From NCBI RefSeq assembly GCF_001874145.1, contig NZ_MPCX01000005.1, forward strand, positions 153,784 to 217,783: a stretch of 64,000 bases of DNA, read 5' to 3'. The translations under genes and the position numbers were made by a program. Shown here one piece after another: positions 7,537-16,906 of this stretch (its first letter is position 1; every line of letters starts with the position of its first letter). Under the pieces are notes generated by a model. The model worked only from the letters and a program-made list of their open reading frames with translations. It ran no database searches and had not been told where the DNA came from. The stretch comes from Lacinutrix sp. MedPE-SW (lineage in GTDB: Bacteria > Bacteroidota > Bacteroidia > Flavobacteriales > Flavobacteriaceae).

Positions 7537-8598
7537 ATGAACGAAAAATTAATATCTAAAAAAAAACCAGCATATCCAATAACAGATAAGTTGTCAAAAT
7601 ACCTTAGTGAGCAAGGCCGAAACATAAAAATTCCAATTTTTTATGATGATCTTTTACGCTTTCAAGGTGCAGTAGAAATTTTTGATGATAATGATAATGA
7701 TACACTTTGGGTAAGCTGTTATTATGCCGAGCATGAAAGAGATGAAATAGAGTTAAGTTTAAAACAAATGTATTCTATATTACATTCAGACGGTAGTGAC
7801 TCTATTCTACCCTATTTAAATATTGATAGTATTGATTTTTGCACCTTTGGTAATACTAAACCTTTTCGTATAAAAGTTAGAAACGTATTAAATGATAACT
7901 ATATATTTTTATATATAAAAAAAGCAGATGCTTCCAGAATTTACGGTTTAGAACTTGAGCATATTCTATCGCCCAACCATATAAACTTTTTAGTTCATAA
8001 AGACACTTTAATAGAAGAACATATTTCTGGAATTCCTGGTGACACTTACATAAGCGAATACCTAAATAAAATTACAGAACAAGATAAACGTGCATTAGCC
8101 AAAGAGTTTGTTAAATTTAATGAGCGCTGCTTTGTAAGACTTTTGGCAGATATGCGCTCGTATAATTATGTAATTGTAATTACTCATGATTTCGACCGTA
8201 TTCAATATAGAATTCGCGCAGTAGATTTCGACCAGCAAAGTTATGAAGGTAACCCAAAAGTATATAAACCACAGTTTTTAAAAGAAAACAATGCTTTAGT
8301 AAAAATGAGTATAGAGGTTTTAGCTAAAGAGTCTATAGAACAATATAAAAAAGAAGAACGTTCTCTTCTAGCAAAGCGAGCAACAAGCGAGCAGGAACGC
8401 TTACAAGATTTAATTAATTGCATGAAAGAAGATACAATTTCTACAAATGCTAAAATTAAAGAATTAAGGTCTGGCTTATTTAAACTCACTAACGATGTAA
8501 GGTTTAAACGCTCTAAAAACATGGGAGAATTACTAAAATCTGCATTAGATTTTATTATAAGAAATTACCAAAACGAAAATCCATATATTATAAAATAA
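7537..8598 (+). CDS. Conserved-type hypothetical protein (353 aa), unknown function
   Basis: I do not recognise this family. It is a soluble protein with no signal peptide or membrane segment. The first half is alpha/beta in character. Around residues 190-235 there is an aspartate-rich stretch, ITHDFDRIQYRIRAVDFDQQ, in which the spacing of HDFD and VDFDQ is reminiscent of the catalytic/metal loops of kinase-like phosphotransferases; this is only a suggestion. Residues ~265-330 are Lys/Glu-rich and probably helical, with a coiled-coil look. It ends 27 bp before pyruvate carboxylase on the same strand with no terminator between, so the two are likely co-transcribed. Confidence 0.75.
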   Translation: MNEKLISKKKPAYPITDKLSKYLSEQGRNIKIPIFYDDLLRFQGAVEIFDDNDNDTLWVSCYYAEHERDEIELSLKQMYSILHSDGSDSILPYLNIDSIDFCTFGNTKPFRIKVRNVLNDNYIFLYIKKADASRIYGLELEHILSPNHINFLVHKDTLIEEHISGIPGDTYISEYLNKITEQDKRALAKEFVKFNERCFVRLLADMRSYNYVIVITHDFDRIQYRIRAVDFDQQSYEGNPKVYKPQFLKENNALVKMSIEVLAKESIEQYKKEERSLLAKRATSEQERLQDLINCMKEDTISTNAKIKELRSGLFKLTNDVRFKRSKNMGELLKSALDFIIRNYQNENPYIIK

Positions 8599-8625
8599 CA
8601 CACAACTAAAACACACTACTACAAA

Positions 8626-11600
8626 ATGAAAATTAAAAAAGTTCTTGTTGCTAACAGAAGTGAAATTGCTATTCGCGTTTTACGAGCTTGTACAGAGTTA
8701 AACATAACAACTGTAGCCATTTATACGTACGAAGATCGCTACTCGCAACATAGAAATAAAGCTGATGAATCTTACCAAATTGGAGAAAACAACCAACCAT
8801 TAAAACCCTATCTAGATATTGAAGCCATAATAGATTTGGCAAAATCTAAAAATGTAGACGCTATACATCCAGGTTATGGTTTTTTATCTGAAAACTCAGA
8901 ATTTGCAAGACAATGTGCCGCTAATGGTATTATTTTTATTGGTCCAGACCCAAAGGTTATGGACGCGTTAGGCGATAAAATTACTGCAAAAAAAGTAGCA
9001 GTAAAATGTAATGTACCAATTATAGAAAGTAATAAAAAGAAACTAACCTCTTTAAAAGTAGCGCTTTCTCAAGCCGAAACTATAGGTTATCCTATTATGC
9101 TTAAAGCTGCCTCTGGTGGTGGCGGTCGTGGCATGCGAATTATTAGAAAAGCTGAAGATTTAGAACTAAATTTTGACTCAGCAAGAAATGAAGCATTAAA
9201 TGCTTTTGGTGATGACACCATGTTTTTAGAAAAATATGTTGAAGACCCAAAACATATTGAAGTACAAATTGTTGCAGATAATCATGGTAATATTCGCCAC
9301 TTACATGAACGCGACTGCTCTGTACAACGTCGACATCAAAAAGTAGTTGAAATTGCACCATCACATAATGTAAGTGATAATGTTAAACAACAATTATATA
9401 AATATGCTGTTTCTATTGCCAAGGAAGTAAGTTATAATAACATTGGTACAGTAGAGTTTTTAGTAGATAGAGAAGATAATATTTACTTTATAGAAGTTAA
9501 TCCTAGAATACAGGTAGAACATACCGTTACCGAAATGGTTACAGGTATAGATTTGGTAAAAACACAAATTTTTGTTGCTGGTGGTTACAAATTAAACAGC
9601 CAACAAATAAAAATATACGATCAAGATTCTATAGCTACCTATGGTTTTGCATTACAATGTAGACTTACAACCGAAGATCCTGCCAATAACTTCACACCAG
9701 ATTATGGTAATGTAACAACATATCGTAGTGCATCTGGTATGGGTATTCGTTTAGACGCTGGTAGTATATACCAAGGCTATCAGGTAAGTCCGTTTTTCGA
9801 TTCTATGTTAGTAAAAGTTTCATCACATGGTAGAACCTTAGATGGTGCTACACGTAAAATGATTCGAGCTTTAAAAGAATTTAGAATTCGTGGTGTAAAA
9901 ACTAACATTCACTTTTTACAAAATGTAATTCAGCATCCAACATTTAAAGATGGAAAAGTAACCGTTAATTTTATTCAAAATACACCTGCACTTTTCAAAA
10001 TAAAATTACCACAAGATAGAACTTCAAAAGTAGTTAAGTATTTAGCTGAAACTATTGTAAATGGCAATCCTGATGTAAAGTTTATTGAAGAAAACAAGGT
10101 GTTTAGAAACCCTAAAATTCCAAAGTTTAGTTTATCTGAAGCTTATCCAAAAGGCACAAAAGATTTACTTACAGAGTTAGGACCAGAAAAATTTTGTGCT
10201 TGGTTAAAAGATGAAAAGAAAATTCATTTTACAGATACCACAATGCGAGATGCACACCAGTCACTATTAGCAACACGTATGCGAACGTTCGATATGCTTA
10301 AAGTAGCCGAAAGTTATGCAAAAAACCATCCTAATACATTTAGTATGGAAGTTTGGGGTGGCGCAACTTTTGATGTTTGCTTACGTTTCCTGCACGAAAG
10401 TCCATGGACACGCTTAAGAGAATTGCGTAAAGCAGTACCCAACATATTATTTCAAATGCTATTACGAGGCTCTAATGGTGTTGGTTATAAAGCATATCCA
10501 GATAATTTAATTGAAAAGTTTGTAGAAAAATCTTGGGAAAATGGTGTTGATATTTTTAGAATTTTCGACTCCTTAAACTGGGTAAAAGCTATGGAGCCAA
10601 GTATAAATTATGTTCGTAATAAAACTGGCGGAATAGCAGAGGCAGCATTAAGTTATACTGGCGATATTTTAGATGTTAACGAAACAAAATACAACCTAAA
10701 ATACTACACACAACTTGCTAAAGATTTAGAAAATGCTGGTGCCCACATGATTGCCATAAAAGATATGGCAGGTTTATTAAAACCTTATGCTGCAACAGAA
10801 TTGGTTTCGGCGTTAAAAGACACTGTAAATGTACCAATTCATTTACATACTCATGATACCTCATCACTACAAACAGCAACCTATTTAAAAGCTATAGAAG
10901 CTGGTGTAGATGTTGTAGATGTAGCATTAAGTGGTTTATCTGGGCTTACATCTCAACCTAATTTTAATGCGGTTGTAGAAATGATGAAAAACCAACCAAG
11001 AGAACACCAGTTCGATATGCCAAAATTAAATCAGTTTTCAAATTTTTGGGAAGACACTCGTGAGTTGTACTACCCATTTGAATCTGGTTTAAAAGCTGGA
11101 ACAGCAGAGGTTTTTGAGCATGAAATTCCTGGCGGACAATATTCAAATTTAAGACCACAAGCTATAGCTTTAGGTTTAGGTGATAGGTTTGACGAGGTTA
11201 AAAAAATGTATGCTGCTGTTAACAAACTATTTGGCAATCTAGTAAAAGTAACACCAAGCTCTAAAGTGGTTGGAGACATGGCGATTTTTATGGTTACAAA
11301 TAATCTTACCACAGAAGATGTTATGGAACGTGGTGAAGAAATTTCGTTTCCAGAATCGGTAATTAGTTTCTTTAAAGGAGATTTAGGTCAGCCAGCTGGA
11401 GGATTTCCTAAAAAGCTTCAAAAAATAATTCTAAAAAACAGAAAGCCATATACTAATAGACCAAATGCACATTTAGAACCTATAGATTTTGATACTGAGT
11501 ATAAAGCCTTTAAAAAGAAATTTCAAAAAGGATTTACAAGAGCTATAGAAATGGAAGATTTCTTATCGTACACTCTATATCCAAAAGTTTTTGAAAAAGC

Positions 11601-12078
11601 CCATGAAAATTATAAAAACTATGGCAACTTAGCATTAGTACCAACAAAAAACTTTTTTTATGGTATGAAATTGCGAGAAGAAACTTTAATAGAATTAGAA
11701 CCTGGTAAAACAGTAATTATAAAATTACTATCTGTGGGCATACCTAATGAGCAAGGTATGAGAACTGTATTTTTTAAAGTTAATGGAGAAAATAGATTTG
11801 TTGAAGTATTAGACAAATCTTTAAATATTACTGTAGAAGAAAATGAGAAAATAGATCCTGCTAATACCAACCATATTGGTGCACCATTACAAGGTTCATT
11901 ATACAAAGTATTAGTAAAAAAGGGACAAGAAGTAAAAGAAAACGATCCTCTATTTATAATTGAAGCCATGAAAATGGAAACAACTGTTACGGCTTTTAAA
12001 TCTGGAATTGTTAAAAAAATTAGTTTAAAAGAAGGTAATATGGTTAAACAAGACGATTTAATTGTAACTATAGAATAA
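8626..12078 (+). CDS. pyc: Pyruvate carboxylase (1150 aa)
   Basis: Single-chain biotin enzyme that carboxylates pyruvate to oxaloacetate using ATP and bicarbonate, an anaplerotic step in the cytoplasm. The domains are in the standard order. Biotin carboxylase/ATP-grasp spans residues 1-460, with the Gly-rich loop ASGGGGRGMR near 160-170 and EVNPRIQVEHTVTE later. The carboxyltransferase domain begins near 530 (TDTTMRDAHQSLLATRMRT, with the metal-binding HLHTHDT). A PYC/OADA domain follows, then the C-terminal biotinyl domain with EAMKMETT, where Lys1116 is the biotinylation site. The length is typical. A clear terminator follows (12104-12130). It fits functionally with the nearby glyoxylate-shunt genes. 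Confidence 0.97.
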   Translation: MKIKKVLVANRSEIAIRVLRACTELNITTVAIYTYEDRYSQHRNKADESYQIGENNQPLKPYLDIEAIIDLAKSKNVDAIHPGYGFLSENSEFARQCAANGIIFIGPDPKVMDALGDKITAKKVAVKCNVPIIESNKKKLTSLKVALSQAETIGYPIMLKAASGGGGRGMRIIRKAEDLELNFDSARNEALNAFGDDTMFLEKYVEDPKHIEVQIVADNHGNIRHLHERDCSVQRRHQKVVEIAPSHNVSDNVKQQLYKYAVSIAKEVSYNNIGTVEFLVDREDNIYFIEVNPRIQVEHTVTEMVTGIDLVKTQIFVAGGYKLNSQQIKIYDQDSIATYGFALQCRLTTEDPANNFTPDYGNVTTYRSASGMGIRLDAGSIYQGYQVSPFFDSMLVKVSSHGRTLDGATRKMIRALKEFRIRGVKTNIHFLQNVIQHPTFKDGKVTVNFIQNTPALFKIKLPQDRTSKVVKYLAETIVNGNPDVKFIEENKVFRNPKIPKFSLSEAYPKGTKDLLTELGPEKFCAWLKDEKKIHFTDTTMRDAHQSLLATRMRTFDMLKVAESYAKNHPNTFSMEVWGGATFDVCLRFLHESPWTRLRELRKAVPNILFQMLLRGSNGVGYKAYPDNLIEKFVEKSWENGVDIFRIFDSLNWVKAMEPSINYVRNKTGGIAEAALSYTGDILDVNETKYNLKYYTQLAKDLENAGAHMIAIKDMAGLLKPYAATELVSALKDTVNVPIHLHTHDTSSLQTATYLKAIEAGVDVVDVALSGLSGLTSQPNFNAVVEMMKNQPREHQFDMPKLNQFSNFWEDTRELYYPFESGLKAGTAEVFEHEIPGGQYSNLRPQAIALGLGDRFDEVKKMYAAVNKLFGNLVKVTPSSKVVGDMAIFMVTNNLTTEDVMERGEEISFPESVISFFKGDLGQPAGGFPKKLQKIILKNRKPYTNRPNAHLEPIDFDTEYKAFKKKFQKGFTRAIEMEDFLSYTLYPKVFEKAHENYKNYGNLALVPTKNFFYGMKLREETLIELEPGKTVIIKLLSVGIPNEQGMRTVFFKVNGENRFVEVLDKSLNITVEENEKIDPANTNHIGAPLQGSLYKVLVKKGQEVKENDPLFIIEAMKMETTVTAFKSGIVKKISLKEGNMVKQDDLIVTIE

Positions 12079-12103
12079 TAGAAGAAAAACTATTTACAAG
12101 TTT

Positions 12104-12130
12104 AAAAACCACCTTTTTAGGTGGTTTTTT
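12104..12130 (+). terminator. Rho-independent terminator of pyc
   Basis: Stem AAAAACCACC/GGTGGTTTTT with a 6-nt loop and T-run, 26 bp past the pyc stop. Confidence 0.88.
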
Positions 12131-12211
12131 GTTTTTGGCTTTGTAAATTATTTGTAGTAGCTTCGTTTTAAGTATTTAAAAGTCCCAAATTCTTCAAAAA
12201 AACTTAAAAAA

Positions 12212-12721
12212 ATGAAAAAACTTATTCTATTAATACTAATACTAAATGTTGGTACTTTATTCTCTCAGTCTAAAGAATCTAAACTAAAATTAAACGACTC
12301 TTGGTTTGCAACAACCGTAGAAAGCGAAGGAAAACCTGTTATTGTAAGAGGTAGAAAACATTTAAAAAACTTTACCGACTCTAAGCAATATAATGATCAC
12401 GTAGAGTTTGTTTGGACATTTAATTCACAAACAAACAATGGTATTCCTACTGCTGAAGAAAATAAATTAATGACAGAAATTGAAGACGCATTAATTAAAA
12501 GTTTAGAGCATGATTTACAATCTATACTTACAATAGTTTACAGCCACAAAAACCGTAAAACCTGGTTATTTTACACAACTTCGGTTGCAGAATTTAAAAA
12601 ACGTGTTAGTACCACATTATTAGAATTTGAAAAAATTCCTATTCAAGTGTCTTTTAATAAAGACAGAGCTTGGAATTTATATACCAATACTTTAAAAAAA
12701 TATGGCTTAGAACCTAGGTAG
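12212..12721 (+). CDS. Secreted DUF695-like protein (169 aa)
   Basis: An N-terminal signal peptide is visible (MKKLILLILILNVGTLFSQS). The mature part has the pattern DSWFATTVESEGKPVIVRGR, followed by a YNDHVEFVWTF strand, GIPTAEENKLMTEIED and a late KTWLFYTT strand. This resembles DUF695 proteins, a family of unknown role. It is likely periplasmic or surface-associated. It is flanked upstream by the pyc terminator and followed by a short gap to a VOC-family gene. The family assignment is from memory of the pattern and is moderate. Confidence 0.6.
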   Translation: MKKLILLILILNVGTLFSQSKESKLKLNDSWFATTVESEGKPVIVRGRKHLKNFTDSKQYNDHVEFVWTFNSQTNNGIPTAEENKLMTEIEDALIKSLEHDLQSILTIVYSHKNRKTWLFYTTSVAEFKKRVSTTLLEFEKIPIQVSFNKDRAWNLYTNTLKKYGLEPR

Positions 12722-12774
12722 TATAAACTTTGTTTAAATAAAGAACAGATATTAAGCCTTAATTTAAATAAATA

Positions 12775-13158
12775 ATGAATTGTTTCACCTTTAACCATAT
12801 TGCACTTTCTGTTAAAGATGTAGATGTATCTGTTTTATTTTATAAAAAAGTATTTAAGCTTGAAGAGATAAAAAACACCGCATCTCATTCAAAAACAAGA
12901 TGGCTTAAATTTAACGATAACAAACAATTACATTTAATACCTAGACCAGATAGTGAAATAAAAACTAACAAAGCTGTACATTTTGCCTTAGCCACATTAA
13001 ATTTTAATGCATTTGTAGAGCACTTAGAGTCTTTAGGTATAGACTATTCAGATTGGCGTAACACACCAAAAAAAGATTATATTAGAAACGATGGTATTAA
13101 GCAAATTTACTTTCAAGATCCAGATGATTATTGGATTGAAGTAAATAATGATTACTAA
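12775..13158 (+). CDS. VOC-superfamily (glyoxalase/bleomycin-resistance fold) protein (127 aa)
   Basis: A single vicinal-oxygen-chelate module. The start FNHIALSVKDVDVSVLFYKKVF carries the first metal-type His, HFALA lies in the middle, and the end IYFQDPDDYWIEV carries the conserved Asp-Pro-Asp-x-x-x-Ile-Glu pattern. Members are small metal-dependent lyases, dioxygenases or binding proteins; the substrate cannot be read from the sequence. A DinB-like gene follows 15 bp later on the same strand, so they probably form an operon. Confidence 0.82.
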   Translation: MNCFTFNHIALSVKDVDVSVLFYKKVFKLEEIKNTASHSKTRWLKFNDNKQLHLIPRPDSEIKTNKAVHFALATLNFNAFVEHLESLGIDYSDWRNTPKKDYIRNDGIKQIYFQDPDDYWIEVNNDY

Positions 13159-13173
13159 TTTTTATTTTTTTTA

Positions 13174-13641
13174 ATGAAAACGACTTCGCAAATAGCAAAA
13201 CATATATTAGAATTTCATTTTGGTGGAAATTGGACTGCTTCAAATTTAAAAACAGTTTTAGATTCTGTAACCTGGCAACAAGCAACAACTAAAATACAGG
13301 ATTTTAATACTATAGCTACATTAGTATTTCATATAAATTATTATATAGACGCTAATTTAAAAGTACTTGAAGGCGAAAAACTAAATGCTAAAGATGCCTT
13401 AAGTTTTAATCATCCACCAATTACAAACCAAAAAGACTGGGAGCAATTTTTAGATAAAATTTTTACTCAAGCTAAACAATTTGCAGAATTAATTAAACAA
13501 TTACCAGATAGCAAATTACAAGCTTATTTTGAAGATGAAAAATATGGTACTTACTTTAGAAATTTACTTGGTATTATAGAGCACTCACATTACCATTTAG
13601 GACAAATTGTTATGTTAAAAAAACTAGTAGTTGTAAATTAA
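13174..13641 (+). CDS. DinB-like / DUF1572-type four-helix protein (155 aa)
   Basis: All-helical protein beginning with a helix that includes the metal-type His of HILEFHFGGNWTASNLK. It has a second conserved His in TLVFHINYYIDA and a third in IIEHSHYHLGQIVMLKK. These match the three-His metal site of the DinB/YfiT superfamily, whose members are often thiol transferases or stress proteins. The end overlaps the stop of the convergent regulator gene by 4 bp. Exact substrate unknown. Confidence 0.72.
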   Translation: MKTTSQIAKHILEFHFGGNWTASNLKTVLDSVTWQQATTKIQDFNTIATLVFHINYYIDANLKVLEGEKLNAKDALSFNHPPITNQKDWEQFLDKIFTQAKQFAELIKQLPDSKLQAYFEDEKYGTYFRNLLGIIEHSHYHLGQIVMLKKLVVVN

Positions 13642-15113
13642 TTAAACTTAGCAGTAAGTGTTTCTACTATAGTCTCTATTTTTTTATTTTTAGTCTTTTT
13701 TTCTAAAACCACTGGTGGCGATTGCCTTACCTCACAATTTTCTACCGTACAACGTTGGCAAGTTACACCAACATTTTGCATTTTAATATTTGCATCGCTT
13801 AAAAAATTAAGTTTACGTTGTAGTTGTTTATTAATTAATAAACCTATACTTATACTTCTATATTGCCTATCTTTAAAAGGATCTCTTGTTGCAGATGATA
13901 GTACCAAATATTTTTCACCATCATCTTTATAATTAGAAATCTGGATATCAAATTCATGACTATTTTTATTTTCACTTATATCTTTTAAAACTTTTAAAGA
14001 CACCCAACGTCTACAGTAATGTTCGTTTGTTTCGTTGGCATGTGGCGAGTGTTGGTGTGATAAATGCAACTCTTTATTTAAATAAAAAGCATTACTACCT
14101 GCCGTGTGAGAAAAACGTAAGAAAAACAGATTTTGAATATTAAATGCTTTTGGTAAAATATTGGTTAACCTTTGGTAAAAAGATTCTGGAGAAGCATTAA
14201 AACTCTCTATAGATTCTATAAATAAGTTAGACTGAAATGTTTCTTTTTCAAAAATATTAGCTAATTGTTTCTTTAGTTTTTCACGAGAAATAATTAATGC
14301 ACCTGCAAAATATGAAGCATAAAAATTATTTAAAACTTGATCAAAAGTATCAAACTTAATCCATGGAAAAGTAAACAAGCGCTCCTTAATTTCAAGAAAA
14401 TTATAAGCCAATTCCTTCGCATAAATAAATGTACGTTGAGATTCGTCTATTTCATTGTTTAGCAGTAAGGTTTTAGTTTTTGGTACATAAACCGAACGTA
14501 AATTTCCTAAAGCCTCATGTTTATTTAATTCATTTTTTTCAATAGTATAGCCATACTCTTCAATTAATATTTCTTCTAAATCTTTAGAGCTAATAAAACT
14601 ATCTAAATTTAAATGGTAAGCTTTTGCAAAAGCTAAAACATTTTGCTCTAAGTCATGAAAATAATTATTATTAGCTTCTTGAAATGAGCGTACAGAGGCT
14701 AAATAAAAACTTTCTCGACTAAAATTATAATGTTGTGCTATTTCAATAATAGTACTAATAAATGCATTTACTTTTGCTGGTGCATTAGCAACTATATCTA
14801 TTAAATTACTTTCTTTAATACCAAAGAGTTCTAACGGTATTTCTTTTAAAATTTTAGACTGAAGCAAATCACCTATTGGTGCTAAATTTTTATCTAACTT
14901 TAAAGATACCATTTGGTCATAAGGCACATCTAATCGTTCTGAAAGAATCGCTATTTTGTCTGGCTTTGGGTATTTTTTTCCGTTTTCAATTTCATTTAAA
15001 TAAGACTTTGATAAGCCAGATAATTTAGACAAACCAAATAGAGATAAATCTTTATCTGTACGTATCTGCTTTAGCTTTAAACCAAATATAAGTTTAATAT
15101 AATCTTCTTCCAT
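13638..15113 (-). CDS. XRE-family regulator of the RamB/ScfR type (491 aa), probable regulator of aceB-aceA
   Basis: An N-terminal XRE helix-turn-helix covers about residues 8-65 (LSLFGLSKLSGLSKSYLNEIENGKKYP). A central ImmA/IrrE-like region has YAKELAYNF (231-239) where active metallopeptidases carry HExxH, so this site is degenerate. The C-terminus has Cys452, Cys455 and Cys460 in CQRCTVENCEVRQSPP, the signature of the ScfR/RamB C-terminal domain. Known members (RamB in Corynebacterium, MccR/PrpC-type regulators) control acetate, propionate or glyoxylate metabolism. It is divergent from aceB across 119 bp that hold regularly spaced GCGAA boxes, so control of aceBA and of itself is a strong inference. 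Whether it activates or represses is unknown. Confidence 0.85.
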   Translation of the reverse strand: MEEDYIKLIFGLKLKQIRTDKDLSLFGLSKLSGLSKSYLNEIENGKKYPKPDKIAILSERLDVPYDQMVSLKLDKNLAPIGDLLQSKILKEIPLELFGIKESNLIDIVANAPAKVNAFISTIIEIAQHYNFSRESFYLASVRSFQEANNNYFHDLEQNVLAFAKAYHLNLDSFISSKDLEEILIEEYGYTIEKNELNKHEALGNLRSVYVPKTKTLLLNNEIDESQRTFIYAKELAYNFLEIKERLFTFPWIKFDTFDQVLNNFYASYFAGALIISREKLKKQLANIFEKETFQSNLFIESIESFNASPESFYQRLTNILPKAFNIQNLFFLRFSHTAGSNAFYLNKELHLSHQHSPHANETNEHYCRRWVSLKVLKDISENKNSHEFDIQISNYKDDGEKYLVLSSATRDPFKDRQYRSISIGLLINKQLQRKLNFLSDANIKMQNVGVTCQRCTVENCEVRQSPPVVLEKKTKNKKIETIVETLTAKFN

Positions 15114-15133
15114 AAAAACAAATATACACTTTT

Positions 15134-15182
15134 TTGCGAATATTATTTTTTGGCGAAAATAAATATTTAGCGAACGTTCGCT
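15134..15182. promoter_or_regulatory. Candidate operator array: GCGAA boxes at 17-bp spacing
   Basis: GCGAA occurs on the plus strand at 15136, 15153 and 15170, exactly 17 bp apart. The last lies in the palindrome AGCGAACGTTCGCT (15169-15182), which supplies an inverted copy. In this AT-rich gap such GC-containing repeats stand out. The array lies between the regulator gene and aceB and is the natural binding site for that regulator. Confidence 0.6.
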
Positions 15183-15193
15183 TGTTTTTTAAA

Positions 15194-15201
15194 AATCTTT
15201 G
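15194..15201 (+). promoter_or_regulatory. Candidate imperfect -7 element of aceB
   Basis: AATCTTTG differs from TAnnTTTG at the first base and lies 32 bp before the aceB ATG, just past the GCGAA array. A regulator bound to the array would overlap the polymerase site. Confidence 0.35.
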
Positions 15202-15232
15202 TTCTAATATTGTACTATAAAATTATAACAGT

Positions 15233-16831
15233 ATGGAAAACACGCTTTTAAAATCGCACAAAATTACTTTCTCTAAAGAAGTAAAAAATTACTATCCAGA
15301 AATTTTAACCGATGATGCTTTTAACTTTTTAACTGCGCTTCACGAAAAATTTAATTCTAAACGTTTAGAACTTTTAAAAAGAAGAGAACAACAGCAGTTA
15401 GTTTTTGATACAGGTAAATTTCCAAGCTTTCCAATAGAAACCAAGACTATAAGAGAAAGCGACTGGACAGCAGGAAACATACCACACGATTTACAAGATA
15501 GACGTGTAGAAATTACAGGACCTGTTAATAGAAAAATGATAATTAATGCTCTAAACTCTGGTGCCAAAACCTTTATGGCAGATTTAGAAGACAGCAATGC
15601 GCCTACCTGGAAAAACACTATTGAAGGTCAACAAAACTTAATGGATGCCAACAACAAAACCATTGCTTTAGTAGATACAAAAAGAAATAAATCTTACAAA
15701 CTAAATAACAAAACCGCTGTATTATTAGTGAGACCTAGAGGTTTACATTTAAATGAAAGGCATATTTTAATTAACAACCAAGAAACCTCAGGAAGTTTGG
15801 TAGATTTTGGTTTATATGTTTTTCATAACGCTGCAACATTACTAAAAAACAACACAGCACCTTACTTCTATTTACCAAAATTAGAACATTACCTTGAAGC
15901 GCGCTGGTGGAATGAGGTTTTTGCTTTTGCTCAAGACTATTTAAAAATACCATTAGGTACATTTAAAGCAACCGTTTTAGTAGAAACAATAACAGCAAGC
16001 TTTCAATTAGACGAGATTATTTACGAATTAAAAGATCACATTGTAGGCTTAAACTGTGGGCGTTGGGACTATATTTTTTCATATATCAAAAAGTTTAGAA
16101 ACCACTCTAACTTTGTTGTTCCTAATCGCGATCAAGTAACAATGGAAACACCGTTTATGGACGCTTACTCTAAGTTAGTAATACAACGCTGCCATAAAAG
16201 AGGCATACTAGCAATTGGCGGTATGGCTGCTCAAATTCCTATTAAAAATAACGAACAAGCCAATGCTAATGCATTAGAAAAAGTAAGAAAAGATAAAGAA
16301 CGTGAAGTAAAAAACGGCCACGATGGTACTTGGGTTGCACATCCTGCTTTAGTAAATGTAGCATTAAATGAGTTTAATAAACACATGCCAAATGCAAACC
16401 AATTACACATAACAAGAGATGATATTAATATTACAGAACAGGATTTAGTACAATTACCAAAAGGTACAATAACTGAAGCTGGTATTAGAAAAAACATTAA
16501 CGTGGGTATTTTATATACCGAAGCTTGGCTACGCGGTCATGGAGCTGTTGCACTGTATAACTTAATGGAAGATGCTGCTACAGCAGAAATTTCACGAACA
16601 CAAATTTGGCAGTGGTTAAAAAATAAAGTTATTATTGAAGATGGTCGCGAATTTAACCAAGCGTTTTACAATGAGTTATTTAATGATGAAGTTGAAAAAA
16701 TAATTACCGAAATTGGAGAAGAAAACATAAAAAACACAAAGTTTAAACTTGCTATAGACCTTTTTAACTCTTTAGTTCTCGCGGAAACATTTGAAGAATT
16801 TTTAACACTTCCAGCTTACCAATACATTTAA
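15233..16831 (+). CDS. aceB: Malate synthase A (532 aa)
   Basis: Condenses glyoxylate with acetyl-CoA to malate, the second step of the glyoxylate shunt in the cytoplasm. It has family A length and motifs: TAGNIPHDLQDRRVEITGP, the metal-site region KTFMADLEDSNAPTW, LLVRPRGLHLNERHI, GLNCGRWDYIFSYIKK, GGMAAQIPIKN and GHDGTWVAHPAL. It is first in a two-gene unit with aceA, from which a 75-bp spacer with a hairpin separates it. It is divergent from the RamB/ScfR-like regulator and likely induced on acetate or fatty acids. Confidence 0.96.
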   Translation: MENTLLKSHKITFSKEVKNYYPEILTDDAFNFLTALHEKFNSKRLELLKRREQQQLVFDTGKFPSFPIETKTIRESDWTAGNIPHDLQDRRVEITGPVNRKMIINALNSGAKTFMADLEDSNAPTWKNTIEGQQNLMDANNKTIALVDTKRNKSYKLNNKTAVLLVRPRGLHLNERHILINNQETSGSLVDFGLYVFHNAATLLKNNTAPYFYLPKLEHYLEARWWNEVFAFAQDYLKIPLGTFKATVLVETITASFQLDEIIYELKDHIVGLNCGRWDYIFSYIKKFRNHSNFVVPNRDQVTMETPFMDAYSKLVIQRCHKRGILAIGGMAAQIPIKNNEQANANALEKVRKDKEREVKNGHDGTWVAHPALVNVALNEFNKHMPNANQLHITRDDINITEQDLVQLPKGTITEAGIRKNINVGILYTEAWLRGHGAVALYNLMEDAATAEISRTQIWQWLKNKVIIEDGREFNQAFYNELFNDEVEKIITEIGEENIKNTKFKLAIDLFNSLVLAETFEEFLTLPAYQYI

Positions 16832-16839
16832 AAAAAAAC

Positions 16840-16872
16840 AATCCTGCGATTGCGGCAACAATCTACAGGATC
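16840..16872 (+). promoter_or_regulatory. Intercistronic hairpin between aceB and aceA
   Basis: Two nested stems, ATCCTG/CAGGAT outside and GATTG/CAATC inside, with a cggcaa loop, lie 9 bp after the aceB stop. No T-run follows, so it is unlikely to be a simple terminator. It may set differential expression or stability of the two cistrons. Confidence 0.5.
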
Positions 16873-16906
16873 TAATTATTAATAATAAATAACGTAACAC
16901 AAAATT

